Shown in pieces: positions 44,601 to 56,158 of a stretch of 64,000 nt of DNA. Position numbers and translations under genes: made by a program. Under the pieces are notes generated by a model, which saw only the letters and a list, made by a program, of their open reading frames with translations, did not search any database and was not told where the DNA came from. Source of the stretch: Mesodorylaimus sp. YZB2_4 (Eukaryota > Nematoda > Enoplea > Dorylaimida > Dorylaimidae); NCBI GenBank assembly GCA_030248295.1, contig JASANH010001333.1, forward strand, positions 62,001-126,000. Reading direction: 5' to 3'. The first letter of the stretch is position 1. Every line of letters starts with the position of its first letter.

Positions 44601-47186
44601 CGTGCGAGCCAGCGTTAACGTCATGTCCGCATCTGTTGCACTCGAGAAGAACTTGTACCCGTGAAGTTCATACCCGCCGCTTGAGGCTTGTACAGCCACA
44701 GTTTCAGTGCCATTGGCTAAAAAAGTGAAAAAATGCTCAATGATTTTTTACTTTTTGTTTACTACAACAATTTTTTAAGCCGCGGAAAAATTTTGTGCCA
44801 AAACAAGTTAGATGTGTGCGCACTCCCCATCAGCAGTTCCTGCGGATGTGGAATTCTGTCTAGACATACTGGCTGCGCATCAACTGGATCATTCATCCTG
44901 GCTGTTGAGGTCTCGTCATCAGGGCTGCCTAGATTGCTTCAGCATCCTTCAGCGACAGCATCCGCAAAAACACCACACCAGCCAAGGTGAGATACTGTCA
45001 TCTGTGAGTCAGCTGGAACCAGTTGAAGCTTCTGGCCATTGAGGTCTCGTCAACAGAGGTGTCTGCCCTGAACGTTCGTTTTTTGAGAGATCTTAACCAC
45101 TAAAGAACTTCTAAGTTTCAAACTTTGGTGGGCCAAAATGGTGAGGACAGGCGGGTGTTCCGAATGACTCTAGGGCATGCAGTACTTATAGCAGCGAGTG
45201 GCAAATAAGACTGACTGGTGAGGTAAGCAACCTTGCAGAAGTAATGCTTTGGAATTCTACCGTTTGAGCATACTTTTCATGGTCTGAATTCACAGTTGTG
45301 TTGCTATGGCACTTGAGAAATTTTCGGTGGCTCCCTACAAACTGCACGAAAGATAAGCAGCGAGTGGCAAATAAGACTGACTGACAAGTGAGTTTAGGAG
45401 TTGCAGGAGTAGCGCACAGCTATGGAACTCCACCGTTGAGCATACTTTACGTAGTCTGGGCAGACAGCTACAGTATGTTGCTTTGGCATTCATGCAGTTT
45501 AGGGAGCCACCAAAAATGTCTTAAGTGCCATAGCAACACAACTGTGAATCCAGACCATGAAAAGTATGCTCAAACGGTATAATTCCAAAGCATTACTCGT
45601 GCAAGGTTGCTGACCTCACCAGTCAGTCTTATTTGCCACTCGCTGCTACGAGTACTGCATCCCCTAGAGTACATTCGGAAAACCCAGTTGCCCTCACCAT
45701 TGCGGCCCACCCAAGTTTGAAACGTAGAAGTTCTTTAGTGGTTAAGATCTCTCAGAAAACGAACGTTCAGGGCGGGCACCTTTGGTGACGAGACCTCAAT
45801 GGGCTTTAACTGATTCCAGCTGACTAACAGATGACAGTACGTCGCCTTGGCTGGTGTGGTGTTGTTATGGCGGGTGCTGTGGCGGGAGGATGCTGAAGTG
45901 CCACCACTACTACTACTACTGAGGTGACATAGTAATACAACTGTGAGCACAGACCACGAAAAGTATGCTCAAATGGTAGAGTTCCACAATTGTGCGCTAC
46001 TCCTGCAACTCCTGAACTCACTTGCCAGTCAGTCTTACTTGCCACTCGCTAGTTATCGATGCTTATAAGAGTGCTGCATGCCCTAGAGTACATTCGTATC
46101 ACCGACCAAGCCTCTTCATCGTGGCCCGCCCAAGTTTGAAACGCAAACGCACCTCGCTGATGAAGGTCTCTCCGAAAAGGAGCATTTCAGATGACAAGAT
46201 CTCAATGGCCAGAAGCTGCAACTGATTCCAGCTGACGCACAGATTGAGCCTGATGAAGCATGTCACCTTGGCTGGTGTGGTGTTGCTACGGCGGGTGCTG
46301 CTGCTGCTGGGAACACACCAGCAAAAATTATTTTGTGGCTCCCTAAACTGCACAAATACCATAGAAATACAACTGTGTGCCCAGCCAGACCACGTAAAGT
46401 ATGTTCAAACATTGGACTCACCCACATCCGACCCTCCCCTCTTCTCCGTCATCCATTGCCCACTGGTCCAAAACTGTCTAGGATCTCTCGATGTCAGTCG
46501 ATCATAGGCATCCTTCAATTGGGCAGAAATCTTCTTATTCTTCTGTCGCATCTCTCGTATTACTTTGGCAGCACCATCAGTCATGGCCAGCGGACACGAG
46601 TACAATCCTGATGATGGTGCGAATAAGAACAACTTTGCTGCCTGATATAATCGATTGTACTGATTATAGGAATTGGGTGCGTATCCGCTTGCTATCAGTC
46701 CTTCCTCAGCTGATATGACCTTCATTCGCTGCCACGCCTCGCACGTGACCAGCTGATCGATACGACGGCCAGTCACGTCGAAATGACGGACATAAGGCGG
46801 GTTCAACTCGCACTCTCGTCCCAACTTATCGATTTCACGACCAATCCGATCTCCAAATGCTCGAAGATCTGGTTCGATAGAAGAATAAACCTACAATTTG
46901 AAATTGAAACCCATTTATCACACCTTTCAAACATCCAAATTCAAAAATACTCATTATTCAGGGACCACATTTTCAAATTTTCCTATCATTTTAATTATCA
47001 TCTTTGGGGGTTGGAACCCACTATTTTCCCACCAAGCCGCGACTCCCCATCACTCACTTCAGGCGAACACAATCGGCGCAAATATCTTTGCAAAGGTGCA
47101 TCTTCCAAAAATGGATTTTGCAATTTGGGCAATTCTTGTACAAATGGACCCAATTTCGCCCTCGAAAAAGCGGATGGTGAAGACAT
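41639..47186 (-). CDS. AidB/ACDH-11-like acyl-CoA dehydrogenase
   Basis: Ten exons on the minus strand: 47186-47058, 46890-46422, 44716-44574, 44016-43864, 43814-43720, 43440-43341, 43286-43146, 43089-42997, 42699-42423, 41826-41639; every phase agrees and the product is 595 residues, close to animal AidB-like enzymes. These are FAD flavoproteins; nematode ACDH-11 binds long acyl chains and tempers fatty-acid desaturation in heat. Seen: [20 protein letters not shown] at the N terminus, [14 protein letters not shown] (about 186-199) at the flavin, [20 protein letters not shown], a [17 protein letters not shown] block, [17 protein letters not shown], and [15 protein letters not shown] with Glu447 in the catalytic-base position. 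No clear mitochondrial presequence is seen from this ATG. Intron 2 (44717-46421) carries a three-copy repeat, intron 3 an S4 repeat and intron 9 an S1 SINE. Confidence 0.93.
41835..42027 (-). repeat. tRNA-derived SINE family S1, best-preserved copy
   Basis: Reading minus strand: GGGGTCGTGGCCTAGCGGGT (A box), GCGCACTTACGGGAG (long variable arm) and GGCGGGTTCGACTCCCGCC (intact T arm and B box), then CGGTAAAAAATGATTGCC and a body ending ATGGATAAAATATGACAT. The T stem is perfect, but the 5' end cannot pair with the bases after the T arm, so an acceptor stem is missing. Lies in intron 9 of the dehydrogenase, same strand. Confidence 0.75.
44215..44430 (-). repeat. Dispersed repeat S4 copy in dehydrogenase intron 3
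   Basis: GGCCATGGCTAGTGGGAGAG, CTGGGAAACGTCAACCTCTC and TTAATGTTTCAGCCGCAGGT parallel 25030-25120 in the same orientation and the SLC17 intron 1 repeats in reverse. Confidence 0.6.
44940..46360. repeat. Three-copy ~400-bp repeat, one copy inverted, in dehydrogenase intron 2
   Basis: Unit 1 (about 44940-45370) is mirrored by unit 2 (about 45510-45905). Shared landmarks are CACCACACCAGCCAAGG, CGTTCG..TTTTGAGAGATC, TTAACCACTAAAGAACTTCT and GAGTGGCAAATAAGACTGAC. Unit 3 (about 45925-46355) follows unit 2 in the same orientation and is more diverged, with the same CCTTGGCTGGTGTGGTGTTG and CAGTCAGTCTTACTTGCC blocks. The spacer 45370-45500 includes part of another forward copy. Units 1 and 2 form a large cruciform-capable palindrome with about 140 bp between arms. 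Confidence 0.85.
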
Positions 47187-48280
47187 AGTTTTCTGCCACC
47201 TTCGACTCGTTCTAACTAAGGATACGACTGGCCACGTGTTAGACTTCGTTGTGCTCCACATAACCACACCACAGCCTGCACACAACGCATTGATAAGACC
47301 TTATCTTATCATTATCACCAAAACACAAGGCACGTTAACGCCTCGACTTTCAGCCACAGACGAAGTCAACTTACAGAAAAAGTTTATTATGAAAAGCGAA
47401 TATGCTTGAATTCAAATAAAAATGATCCAAAATGCTGCGAAAAAAACTGCATTCATTAAATTGTGTTCTGTAAATATCACTTTTATGATAAGTGAAAAGT
47501 GATCACACAAATCACATATAATCAACAAATACCTTATCACCATAATCATTGATTTGCTGCAGATATGATAAGCGCACCTGTCACACGATCCTGGTTCAAA
47601 AAATGATAATCTACAAAACCTACAGCAACTAAATTCAGCTCTTTGGTTTTTCTGGTCCGTTCACATTTTTGAATTTGCATAAAATGCAGTCCGCTACCAA
47701 AAAAGGGGACGCTAAAGCAAGTAAAAAAGCAGCAATGGTCAAGATATATTCAATATAGAATATATAGCGATCGTTAAGCTACTCGTGGACAGATCAATAA
47801 AACCATGCTGCAAGCAGAAAACTCAAAAAAAAGGCCTACTGTGCACAAATGCAGCTTCATAAATATGTGATTTGCCTTCTGCAATTATTCATCATACAAG
47901 CCACTCAAATACCCTACAGCCTAACCCGACCAGCAGCGAACGGTGCAGTGCGTTTGATTGACGCGATAGGGTAACTCACACATCACAGCAGCAAAATATA
48001 AGGGTTTTGCCAACTGGTATATACGACAGGCGCATAAGCAAATCCGTAGCTCTCGATAAACAAACACGAATAACAGACACAATGCAAACAGCTTAGTGAA
48101 CTTTGCGTTCTTACCGTGAGCACAATTGTCGGCGATCGAATAATGTAAAACGGTTGCGAACGAGCAAAGAAAATTGTAAATGGCGCGAGCGAATGCGTAA
48201 ATGGATAAATAGAACGAAAACGATTGGGTTCGAAGTCGAGGCGTGAATAAACAACCGACAAGAAAATTTCTTTCGCACAA
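47187..48280. other. Intergenic between the dehydrogenase and rab30
   Basis: AT-rich. It contains the dehydrogenase promoter/5' UTR side and the rab30 3' side. Short TTATCA/TGATAA motifs are frequent around 47295-47590. No further gene seen. Confidence 0.45.
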
Positions 48281-49330
48281 CTAACTTTTGGTCCCATTCG
48301 ATGAGCCACTCGCCGCCCCGCAACACGAACTCGTATTTAAACGAGACACCAGACCACCTAATGAAAAGGAACTGTCTTGGCCGTACGAGTTGGCGTTTCC
48401 TTGTTGTCGGTACGGATTGTACCTGAAACGAAAATGGGACCGTATACAATATGAATGAGTCAGACAGACACCCTGGCAGAGTAGTCGAGAGACATGGTAT
48501 TGTCAGTAAACAATGGCTCACACAGCCGCAGCTGAAAATTGACTTTCTTTTAACATTGCGCTTGCAAGCAATCCTATTTCACCGTTTCTTTTACAATGTA
48601 GGTGTATCCGCAGCTTACGTGCATAACTCATGGATACCAAATAAATGGAAAATCGATTGGACTTACTTGGCTTCATTCTGCTTCATTTCCTGAGTAAGCC
48701 GACATGCCACCTCATTGAATAACGTATCCACGTTGGTTGCGTTCAGAGCGCTCGTTTCCAAAAAGTAGTCGAAACCACTCGCTTCGGCGAAACTTTGGCC
48801 CACGCTCATAGGCACTTCTCGATCTTCGTCCTTATCGCATTTGTTCCCTTGAATATTTTTAATCTTTTAAAATTATGAAAAAACAAAAAAACAGAAACAT
48901 ACCGACAAGAATCTTCAAAACCCGCTGATTAGCATAATGCTCGATTTCGGCTAACCATTCAGGCAAACAATCGTAGCTCGGTTGACAACTGACATCATAA
49001 ACGAGTACAATGGCGTGAGCTGAACGATAGTAACTTTGGGTGATGGATCGAAATCGTTCTTGGCCAGCCGTGTCCCAAATTTGTAATTTTACTTTATCTT
49101 CTCCAACTCGAACTGTTTTGATCATAAAATCAACTCCAATTGTAGAACTTTGACCGGGCGGAAAAATACCCTAAATCATGTACAGTATGAGTTAGATAAG
49201 AAAAATCGGGTCGCATTAATTTTTCATGTAATATACAGCTTACCTGAGTAAACTTTCGGACCAGACAAGTTTTTCCAACGCCTGCGTTTCCAACCAAAAC
49301 CACCTTGAACAAATATTTATAATCTTCCAT
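48281..49330 (-). CDS. Rab30 small GTPase
   Basis: Four exons on the minus strand: 49330-49244, 49170-48903, 48847-48667, 48422-48281; phases agree, 225 residues. Rab30 acts at the Golgi. The start [20 protein letters not shown] (P-loop 14-21), then [19 protein letters not shown] (switch I), [19 protein letters not shown] (switch II), [24 protein letters not shown] and [10 protein letters not shown] match animal Rab30 almost block for block. Ordinary Rab30 ends in a prenylated Cys-Cys a few residues from the C terminus. Here CC is at 212-213 with a 12-residue Gly/Ser-rich tail after it. This could mean a misplaced last splice, a read-through of a decayed stop, or a real loss of standard geranylgeranylation. 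Introns are 73 bp, 55 bp and 244 bp. Confidence 0.93.
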
Positions 49331-50480
49331 TTAACGAGCTCGTGCACGCAAATTTTGTATTTGATATCTTGAACGACTTAATGGCGACTCGACAAAATGC
49401 GCGATTCGCACTTCGCTCTACTCGAAATAAGACGGATCAGCGGACAGAACGCATTAGTCAGCCAGTGTGCACGTCACCGATTCCAAAGTGTTCAAAAGTT
49501 ACATCACAACATTTTATTCACTTGATGGCCAAAGGTGTGTCACAAAAGAAAAGAAACAGCAATAGCAAGCTCCGGCTGGCTGCACGGCAACGACGACCAA
49601 CCTGCCGCCACCGCTAGCCGACACGTGTTGCGTCTGCGTCCCAGATCCGGTGGGTTACTGTAGAAAGTTAGCAGCTGCTTACGTCACGCGCGGGAAATTT
49701 AAATTTAGTTTTCTAGTTTGTACAGCTGAATTTGTTTTCCAACGTTTAAAATAACTAATTATAAGAAGAGAAGAGAAGAGAAGAGAAGACTAATTATAAG
49801 AATAACCAGAAGAGCACGAAACCCAAAGCCCGGATTTTGAAAACCGACTTTAGGAAAACCCTGCTGGCTTTTTCACAATATTCCACCCCCTTACCACGCA
49901 AGAATTAAAAACCTGCAGGACTATAGCAGCTCCTTTCCAACGTGGATTTAATTGTATTGAAAACTTTTTCAGTCATCACCGCCATCGTAGAGCTGACTAG
50001 CATTTATTGCGTGTGGCAATTTCTCTCAATTTGGACCAAAATTCAAACGGATCCACTTCATTTACAGCCTTTGGGCTCTTCTTGGATGACAAGAAAAGCG
50101 CCCAAATCGCGCGCAACAGAATTCGAACCAGCAATCCTTAGCTGCGTTTCGTTTCTCTTTGAGATCTGCACATCCGCAATGAGATCACAAATTTAAAAAA
50201 ACGCGGTAATTTGAAAACTGATTCTAAAAAGATTCACTTTTAGTTTCAGTACAGTATCAACGCTACTCCGCAGCAATGGCCTCCGGTGTCCACTCGCAGC
50301 TCACAAGATGGTGAAAAGATTAAAAGATCAGACTTAATTAAGTTATAGGTCGACTTTGGGCACGTCTAATCGCCTTACCACGCAAAAATGTATTAGAAAA
50401 ATGGAGTTCTGGTTAACGCACAAGCGTTAACCGGCAAGAATGTACCCTGACAGTCTACGGTCGAGCGAGAGATAATGATC
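49331..50480. other. Intergenic between rab30 and the SLC17 pair
   Basis: Contains the rab30 promoter, an (AGAAG)n pentanucleotide microsatellite at about 49763-49790, and a copy of dispersed repeat R2 at about 50025-50285, the uninterrupted version of 26704-27317. No exon resembling the SLC17 exon at 56944 is seen here. Confidence 0.55.
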
Positions 50481-50575
50481 TGATAAGGGCAGCAGTTAAG
50501 TTAACATCGTCCCATCACTTTTAAGTCGCACCCTTCCATTCGAGCTTTTATTCCTCAGTGTCAGGGTTATATGAG

Positions 50576-53500
50576 ATGGAACAGGTCGAGAAGGATCAAG
50601 GTGGCTGGGACTGTCTGCTGGCTGGATCGCCTCTAATTCTGTTCATTTCAGGTTTCTGGAGCTTTCGCTCGTTCAGGCACGGTCTGACATGGATTCTGTG
50701 CTTGGGTATGCTGGCCAATGCGTGGGGCCGCAACACGCTCAGTATGGCCATGGTGTGTATGGTCAATGCCAGTGCACTGGTCAAGCGCCAGGTAAACAGT
50801 TCGTTTGGAGATGAGCTGGTCGACGGATGTGGGAATGTGGCCATTGATTCGGGTGAGAAGTATGAGGTGAGTGGGTTTCAGGGTGTGGTGCAGGTGTGCA
50901 GGTACGCAGGATGGAGGACGAAACATCAACCTGAGGGGTTGACGTCTCCCAGCCGTGGGAAATCGATTACTCTCTCCCACTCGCCATGGCCAGGCGCTGG
51001 GGTCACAGGCATCAACCCGACGAGCTTCTGTTCCTCCTGGAGGAGTGTAGCAACTGATACACTGCGTGCGGCGACCAGTCACGCCAACCAAATACAGTGC
51101 TTTCTCCACAGGCCAAACACATGTCACGATGGCTACCTAGTGGCTGCCTGGGTTCGACTTTCTCCCCCCGCCCGAGGTTCAAGTTCACGCGGACTTTTCT
51201 TTTTAGGGTGACATAATGTGGAGCAGTGCCGAACAGGGTCTTCTCTTCTCAGCCCTATACTGGGGTGGTGCCATTGTTGGCCTACCCAGCGGCTGGCTGA
51301 TCAATCGATGCGGCTCGAAGCGTGTTGTCACCATTTGTCTTGTCATGACAATCATTTGCACCCTGACCACTCCAGTGTCAGCCACGCAAGGGGGTCTGTG
51401 GCCAACCTTTTTAGTTCGGTTCATTATGGGGTTCGGCGGTCAGGTGAGCAGGTGGTTGGGACTAGTCTCTTGCGTCAGACAGGGTCGTTACTTTTTAGGT
51501 TGTGCTAAACATAGCCATAACTGTTATCATGGCCCAGTGGATACCGCCCGCCGAAAGGTGAGCACCAGTCTCGTACTTTGCGCGGCATATCTGAGCCATT
51601 ATTTTTGTAGGTCGACAGTACTGGCGCTTTACACATCAGGTGAGTAATTAAGAAAAGAGTAGCTTGTCACGCGCAGCCAAAATGGGCCTTTGTTCAGGCA
51701 ATCAATTAGCTATTATTGTTGGAATGCCCGTTAATGCTGCCTTGTGCGGAAGCAAGGACTTTCTTGGCGGCTGGCCATCCATATTCTATTTCGCTGGTGA
51801 GTCATGCTGTACTGCGTGTGGGGTGTAGTTTGCACGATGCTGGTACGTGTTCTGTGTCCTTGCAGGGGGCGTAGTTCTGGTATCCACTATTATGTGGCAC
51901 GTGTTTGTTGACGACACGCCTTCAAAAAGTCGTTGGATATCGAAATCGGAGCTGCAATATATCGAAAAATCATTGCAATCTCAAAGTTTAGGCAAAAAGA
52001 AGGTAACTTTATACGCATCCCACCTGTGTGTAGTTATACTTGTAACCCTCGCACGGATGTTGTCAGCAGTGCTGTTGATATGTCGTGGATATCCATCCAT
52101 ACGGTGTCCACATATAATCGATATCGATGGTATCTAAATCACATCCGTGTCCATATCTTTCAGGATATGAGCTGGAAGTCGACGTTTCGTCGTATCTTAA
52201 GACATCACCAGGAACTGATAAACCACATCGAAAGGCGAGAAACGCACCAATGAGCTACATATAAGTCGACGTTCAGGATATCTATGCACAGTATATTGAA
52301 TCTTTTTGCAAGCATGATGTGGACGTGTAAGGGTTTTGAAGGTTTTAAAAAAAGTTGCTGTTCCCTGCCATAGGAACCTGACTTATCGACGGTTAGATAA
52401 CAAAGTGAGGGACCATCTATTGAAATTATGGACGGTTAGAGAAATGTGCGCGCCAAAGGATGGGAGCAGGGGGGTGGGTGTTTAAACTTTGGAGGGGGTC
52501 GCAGCTTCATTCCGGAACTTCAGGCTTCTAAGTTTCGGCAAGCATCAGGCCACCAATGCTAAAGCATTTGCCCCCCCCCCCCCCATGTCTGCTTAACAAT
52601 TTTTGTCTCAAACTGTAAAAAACTTACGATCAACTTTGACTTTGGGCATGATTAGATTCTGTGTGTAACCAGCATCCGAGTTACCAGATTGAACTTCAAA
52701 GTACCTCATAACGATGATATAGATATGAGGTTTAGTTTAAACATCCTTATTTTTATTTTTGTGAGGCACTCTATGATCGAAATCACCCATATCTTTGTTT
52801 TCGATGGGCCATATCAACAGTATCAGGTGGACATGTCAACATCAGCAAGGTTTGCCGTGTTTAACCAGCGCTCAGCCAGGCCTATTTTTCTGGAATAAAA
52901 ACAGTCCAAGCTCACCGCAGTGTCTCAAAACGGCTTCCAGTGTGGCCGCACCACGTCATCATCACTTCTCTTTTATCTCACGTTCGCTCTATCCATTTCA
53001 GCAGAGTATGAAAGCAGTGCCTTGGCGACGAATGTTACTGTCCCATGCCCTCTGGACCGCCATAGCTACGGAGTTTGCTGCAGGTCTGGTGGCATCGACC
53101 TTGCAATCTTACATACCGACCTACTACAAGGAGGCGCTTCGAATCGATTTGGAATCTGTAAGTCGATTACATTTTGATTGCATTTTAATCCCATATACTT
53201 AAAACCCTATTGTTTGCAGAATGGGCTGTTCAGTGCTTTGCCATTCCTGGCTCAATGGGTGTCTAAAATGGTCTTTGCAGTGGTCGCTGACGCAATGAAG
53301 AAACATACGAAGATTAGCCACACTGTCATTTGCAAATCGTTCAATACTTTAGGTACCAGATAAAAATTTCGAGCCTAGCGAGCCTGCAAAAGGAGCAAAA
53401 CAAGTAACACTGGTTCCAGTGTTAAAACCAGTTTCGTTCAAAAACCAGTTTGCGGACCTGTTCAAGGAAACCGGTTTTAAGCGAACTAATTTGCTAGAAT

Positions 53501-54878
53501 GGAAACCAGTGAACCAGCTGATTCGCTGGCCCACTGCTAAACTACTCGCTGAAACCAGGTTTAGCAAAGTGGTTTCATGCAAACTAGTTTGCTGGAACGG
53601 AAACACACAAAACCAGCGAACCAGCTGTTTCGCTGGCTTACTGCTAAACTTGGTTTCCGTTTCAGCAAACTAGTTTGCATTAAATCAGTTTGCTAAACCT
53701 GGTTTCAGCAAACTAGTTCCAGGAAACTTTTGCTATCTGCTTGCTTTTTTTGAAGCTTGCATAACCAAACAAAGTTTCGTGCCTTTTTCAGGCACAATCA
53801 TAGCTTCGGGTTTCTTGGTGGCATGCGCATTCATGAACTGTCACCAAGTCGTGTGGGCCATCATCTTATTATCGCTGGCCAACGCGACCTTTTCGGGTAT
53901 TGTTCCAGGACTCATGACCGCCCTGGTTTCATTTGCTCCAGCCTACACGGGTATTGTGAATGGAATATCTCGATTCGCTGCACAGATCGCCTCCATCGTA
54001 GCCCCCTACATCGTCGGCCTGGTGACCAAGGATGTAAGTCTGATCCTAATCAGGACCAACTTGAGGTGGTAAAATCTGGTTTCGTTTATAGGGGACTCCT
54101 GAACAGTGGCGAACTGTATTTTACGTGATGGGTGGTGCAATGACGGCGTGTGGAATATATTTTTTGTTCTATGGAACAGGTAAAAGCACTCGTGATTCTT
54201 CAGCTCAGAGTCTATGGGGTGGTACAAGGTGGACGACCATGCCGTAACTTTATATATGCACCAGACTGAAACAGCCAAGCAAGTTTGAACTGAGAAAAGG
54301 CGGAAATACGAGTAGGTTGTTGCATGTGAGATGTAGTTGGTAAATTTGGAGAGAGCGGGTAGGAGCGCCTAAAAATAGAGGCAAGCTTCGAAGCAAGTAC
54401 AGCGACACTGTCCAGTGAGTGATTATAGCAAGACCCATGTAGGTTCCCCCACTCGTACAAGGGGTGCACACCACAAACAAGCTGTGATACGCTGTTAGCG
54501 GACTTTGCCCCTTACTTCCCCTTCCATCCCCAAGTCACCGTATAGCACGCACACCCTTGAGCACCATTATAAGTCCTAGCCTAATTCCCTTGTGGTCCCC
54601 TCTGCTGCTGCGGTGGAATTGCGTTGTGGGGTGTTCCGACTTGCCCTTCTTTATAACTACAAGTCTGGATTTCCTATTTTCTCACAGTGAAAATCCAAGA
54701 CTGGGCGAAAGTCAGCGATCCTGATGACAACCTAGGGGCAACTAAACAAGAAGGATTCGTTAAAGTCCTCTCTGAGAGTGCATTGGAATCAAAGTCGTCA
54801 ATGACAGCACTTGCTGGCCAGGTTTCACAGATCGGATCTCTGAATAGAGACATTGGTGACGTAGTGGTTCACTTTTGA
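50576..54878 (+). CDS. SLC17-family transporter (MFS), copy 1; probable loss of 5' exon
   Basis: Exons: (50576 or 50652)-50866, 51207-51443, 51499-51557, 51611-51639, 51698-51796, 51866-52002, 53002-53157, 53220-53352, 53792-54033, 54092-54179, 54688-54878; consistent phases, 553 residues from the ATG at 50576. The SLC17 branch of the MFS moves organic anions (phosphate, sialate, glutamate, nucleotides) across plasma or vesicle membranes. Seen: GRNTLSMAMVCMVN in TM1, a glycosylated lumenal loop (VNSSFGD), SSAEQGLLFSALYWGGAIVG, LPSGWLINRCGSKRV, VPWRRMLLSHALW, LQSYIPTYYKEALRID, NGLFSALPFLAQW, and IASIVAPYIVGLVTKDGTPE. The downstream copy has an extra first exon; here that region is missing and bases 50625-50651 look like a polypyrimidine tract plus acceptor (TTCATTTCAG). 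So the ATG at 50576 may be a false start and the gene may be 5'-truncated. Substrate unknown. Confidence 0.82.
50885..51130 (+). repeat. S4 + S3 dispersed repeats in SLC17 copy 1 intron 1
   Basis: S4 at about 50920-50998 (AAACATCAACCTGAGGGGTT, CGTCTCCCAGCCGTGGG, CCATGGCCA) is followed by S3 at about 51005-51125 (CATCAACCCGACGAGCTTCT through CTCCACAGGCCAAACACATG). The same compound insertion is present in copy 2 at 57860-58110, so it predates the gene duplication. Confidence 0.7.
52003..53001. other. SLC17 copy 1 intron 6 (999 bp), unlike its counterpart
   Basis: Not alignable by eye to intron 6 of copy 2 (58984-59685). Contains a 14-C homopolymer at about 52571-52584 and several CGATATCGATGG-like hairpins near 52110-52200. 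No gene seen. Confidence 0.5.
53400..53715 (+). repeat. Degenerate array of AACCAGTTTGCTGAAAC motifs in intron 8
   Basis: At least ten imperfect, often palindromic repeats of an AAACTAGTTTGC / GGTTTCAGCAAAC type unit lie between exons 8 and 9 of SLC17 copy 1. A shorter version occupies the same intron of copy 2 (about 60035-60140), so the array expanded or contracted after duplication. Confidence 0.7.
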
Positions 54879-55470
54879 GCTTTGCGCTAGTGATCAGGTA
54901 ATTAAATACATAAGTTACTGCCTCCTTTTTGTGACGTTTAGTTATAAATTGCATACGAAAGCATTAGTGCTGATTTGTTTCTGTTAGCCAGGAAAATTTG
55001 AAATCGATTAGAATAATTGTTCGAAAAACGTTTATTGCAGCTATTCAAGTGTTTTTCTTTTCACCAGACGAAACGTATAAATTCTATTCTTGACAGTAAA
55101 CGCATGTTGTGCTTAAAAACTTTCGATCATGCGTGCTGGAAAGTGTTACGACGTGAAATGGTCTTGCCACTGAAAAAAAATGAGTGAGGCACAGAATGGA
55201 CCAGTGTGCACTCACAAATTAGATCAAGCTGTCAGGTTTTATTTTGGTAGCAGACGCTCTAACCGCTCCAAATTTAAATTATAAAAAGGCGGAAAACATC
55301 AAGGTTTATGTGAAACATATTGCAAGATCAAGAAATACGATACACTACTGTAGAGTGGTCGAGCGGGTGGGTATGCAGTAGGTAACTTAAAATAGATCAT
55401 GATCTAACCAGTCATGATCGTCGACAAGTGAACTACCTTTCCGATAGAACACCCACGGCGGGCTCACAAG
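54879..55470. other. 3' flank of SLC17 copy 1, no gene recognised
   Basis: AT-rich. The first part resembles the 3' flank of copy 2 (60969-61150), showing that the duplicated block extends past the stop codon. Confidence 0.5.
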
Positions 55471-55477
55471 GGAATAT

Positions 55478-55760
55478 CGCCAACCGTTGCCAGCGCCTAA
55501 AGTCCTGAGAATTTTTGAATTTTCGTGTGGTAGCAAGCCGAGCGTTGAGGAAAACAAGCAGGGTTCTTTCCAAATTCAGTTTTCAGGTTCCGGGCTTCGA
55601 GTTAGCTTCCATTATTCGGGTTTGGGGGTTTCCTCTAAAAACCCAAAAAATCCAGAATTAAAAAATTTCCAGAATTTTTGGCGCTGACCACTGACCAGTT
55701 GGCCAGACACCTCTGATATTTTGCAAAGAGCTTTTGCACCTAGAAACAAATTACGCAAAG
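55478..55760 (-). mobile_element. TIR element family R1, copy 3
   Basis: Read in reverse complement it matches 1230-1430: ATATCAGAGGTGTCTGGCCA, AGCGCC, AACCCCCAAACCCG, TTGGAAAGAACCCTGC. The plus-strand left end CCAGCGCCTAAAGTCCTGAG mirrors the right end. Confidence 0.65.
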
Positions 55761-55904
55761 TTCGACTTAGCGGTTGGCCATGTTGCCTTGTCAGCCTAAC
55801 GGACCTGGGTACTCTGTCGAGTGTGGAAGAGCATGGCATATTCTGTATACGCATGGCCTGTAGCGCCCAGATCTGGTGGACTGTAGAAGGTACCGGCCTC
55901 GGGG

Positions 55905-56060
55905 CCTGGTGGCTTAGGCGTCTGCCTCTCGCGTCAGGTGCGCACTTACGGGCGAGTGTTCGACTCGCGGGCCAGTAAATCATTTCGTGCCAAATGTGTC
56001 TCTTCACCCTCGAGTGCGCATAAGCGTTTGGTGATGTGGTAAAACATGAACATGGACCTA
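55905..56060 (+). repeat. tRNA-derived SINE family S1 copy
   Basis: GGGGCCTGGTGGCTTAGGCG (A-box region), TCTGCCTCTCGCGT, GCGCACTTACGGGCGAGTGT, TTCGACTCGC (B box), then GTAAATCATTTCGTGCC and CCTCGAGTGCGCATAAGCG. Same layout as 41835-42027 reversed. Confidence 0.65.
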
Positions 56061-56158
56061 CGCGATGCTTACAATAACGAGCGGGTGATTCATAGTTTAT
56101 GTGTACTTTAGACTGTAGTAACAAAGATCGATCGACACTCCGATTATGTAAGATGGTA

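Noticed and set aside
46783..47409. 208-residue plus-strand frame
   Set aside because: It overlaps dehydrogenase exons 1-2 on the opposite strand, whose splicing and motifs are convincing; no domain is visible in the plus frame.
50596..51127. Minus-strand frames opposite SLC17 exon 1
   Set aside because: Shadows of the plus-strand exon; the same frames recur opposite the duplicate at 57572-57995 only because the DNA is duplicated.
50558..51211. 217-residue single-exon protein starting at GTG 50558
   Set aside because: After residue ~103 it reads through a splice donor into intron 1 and its dispersed repeats; the homologous exons at 51207 onward continue the transporter.
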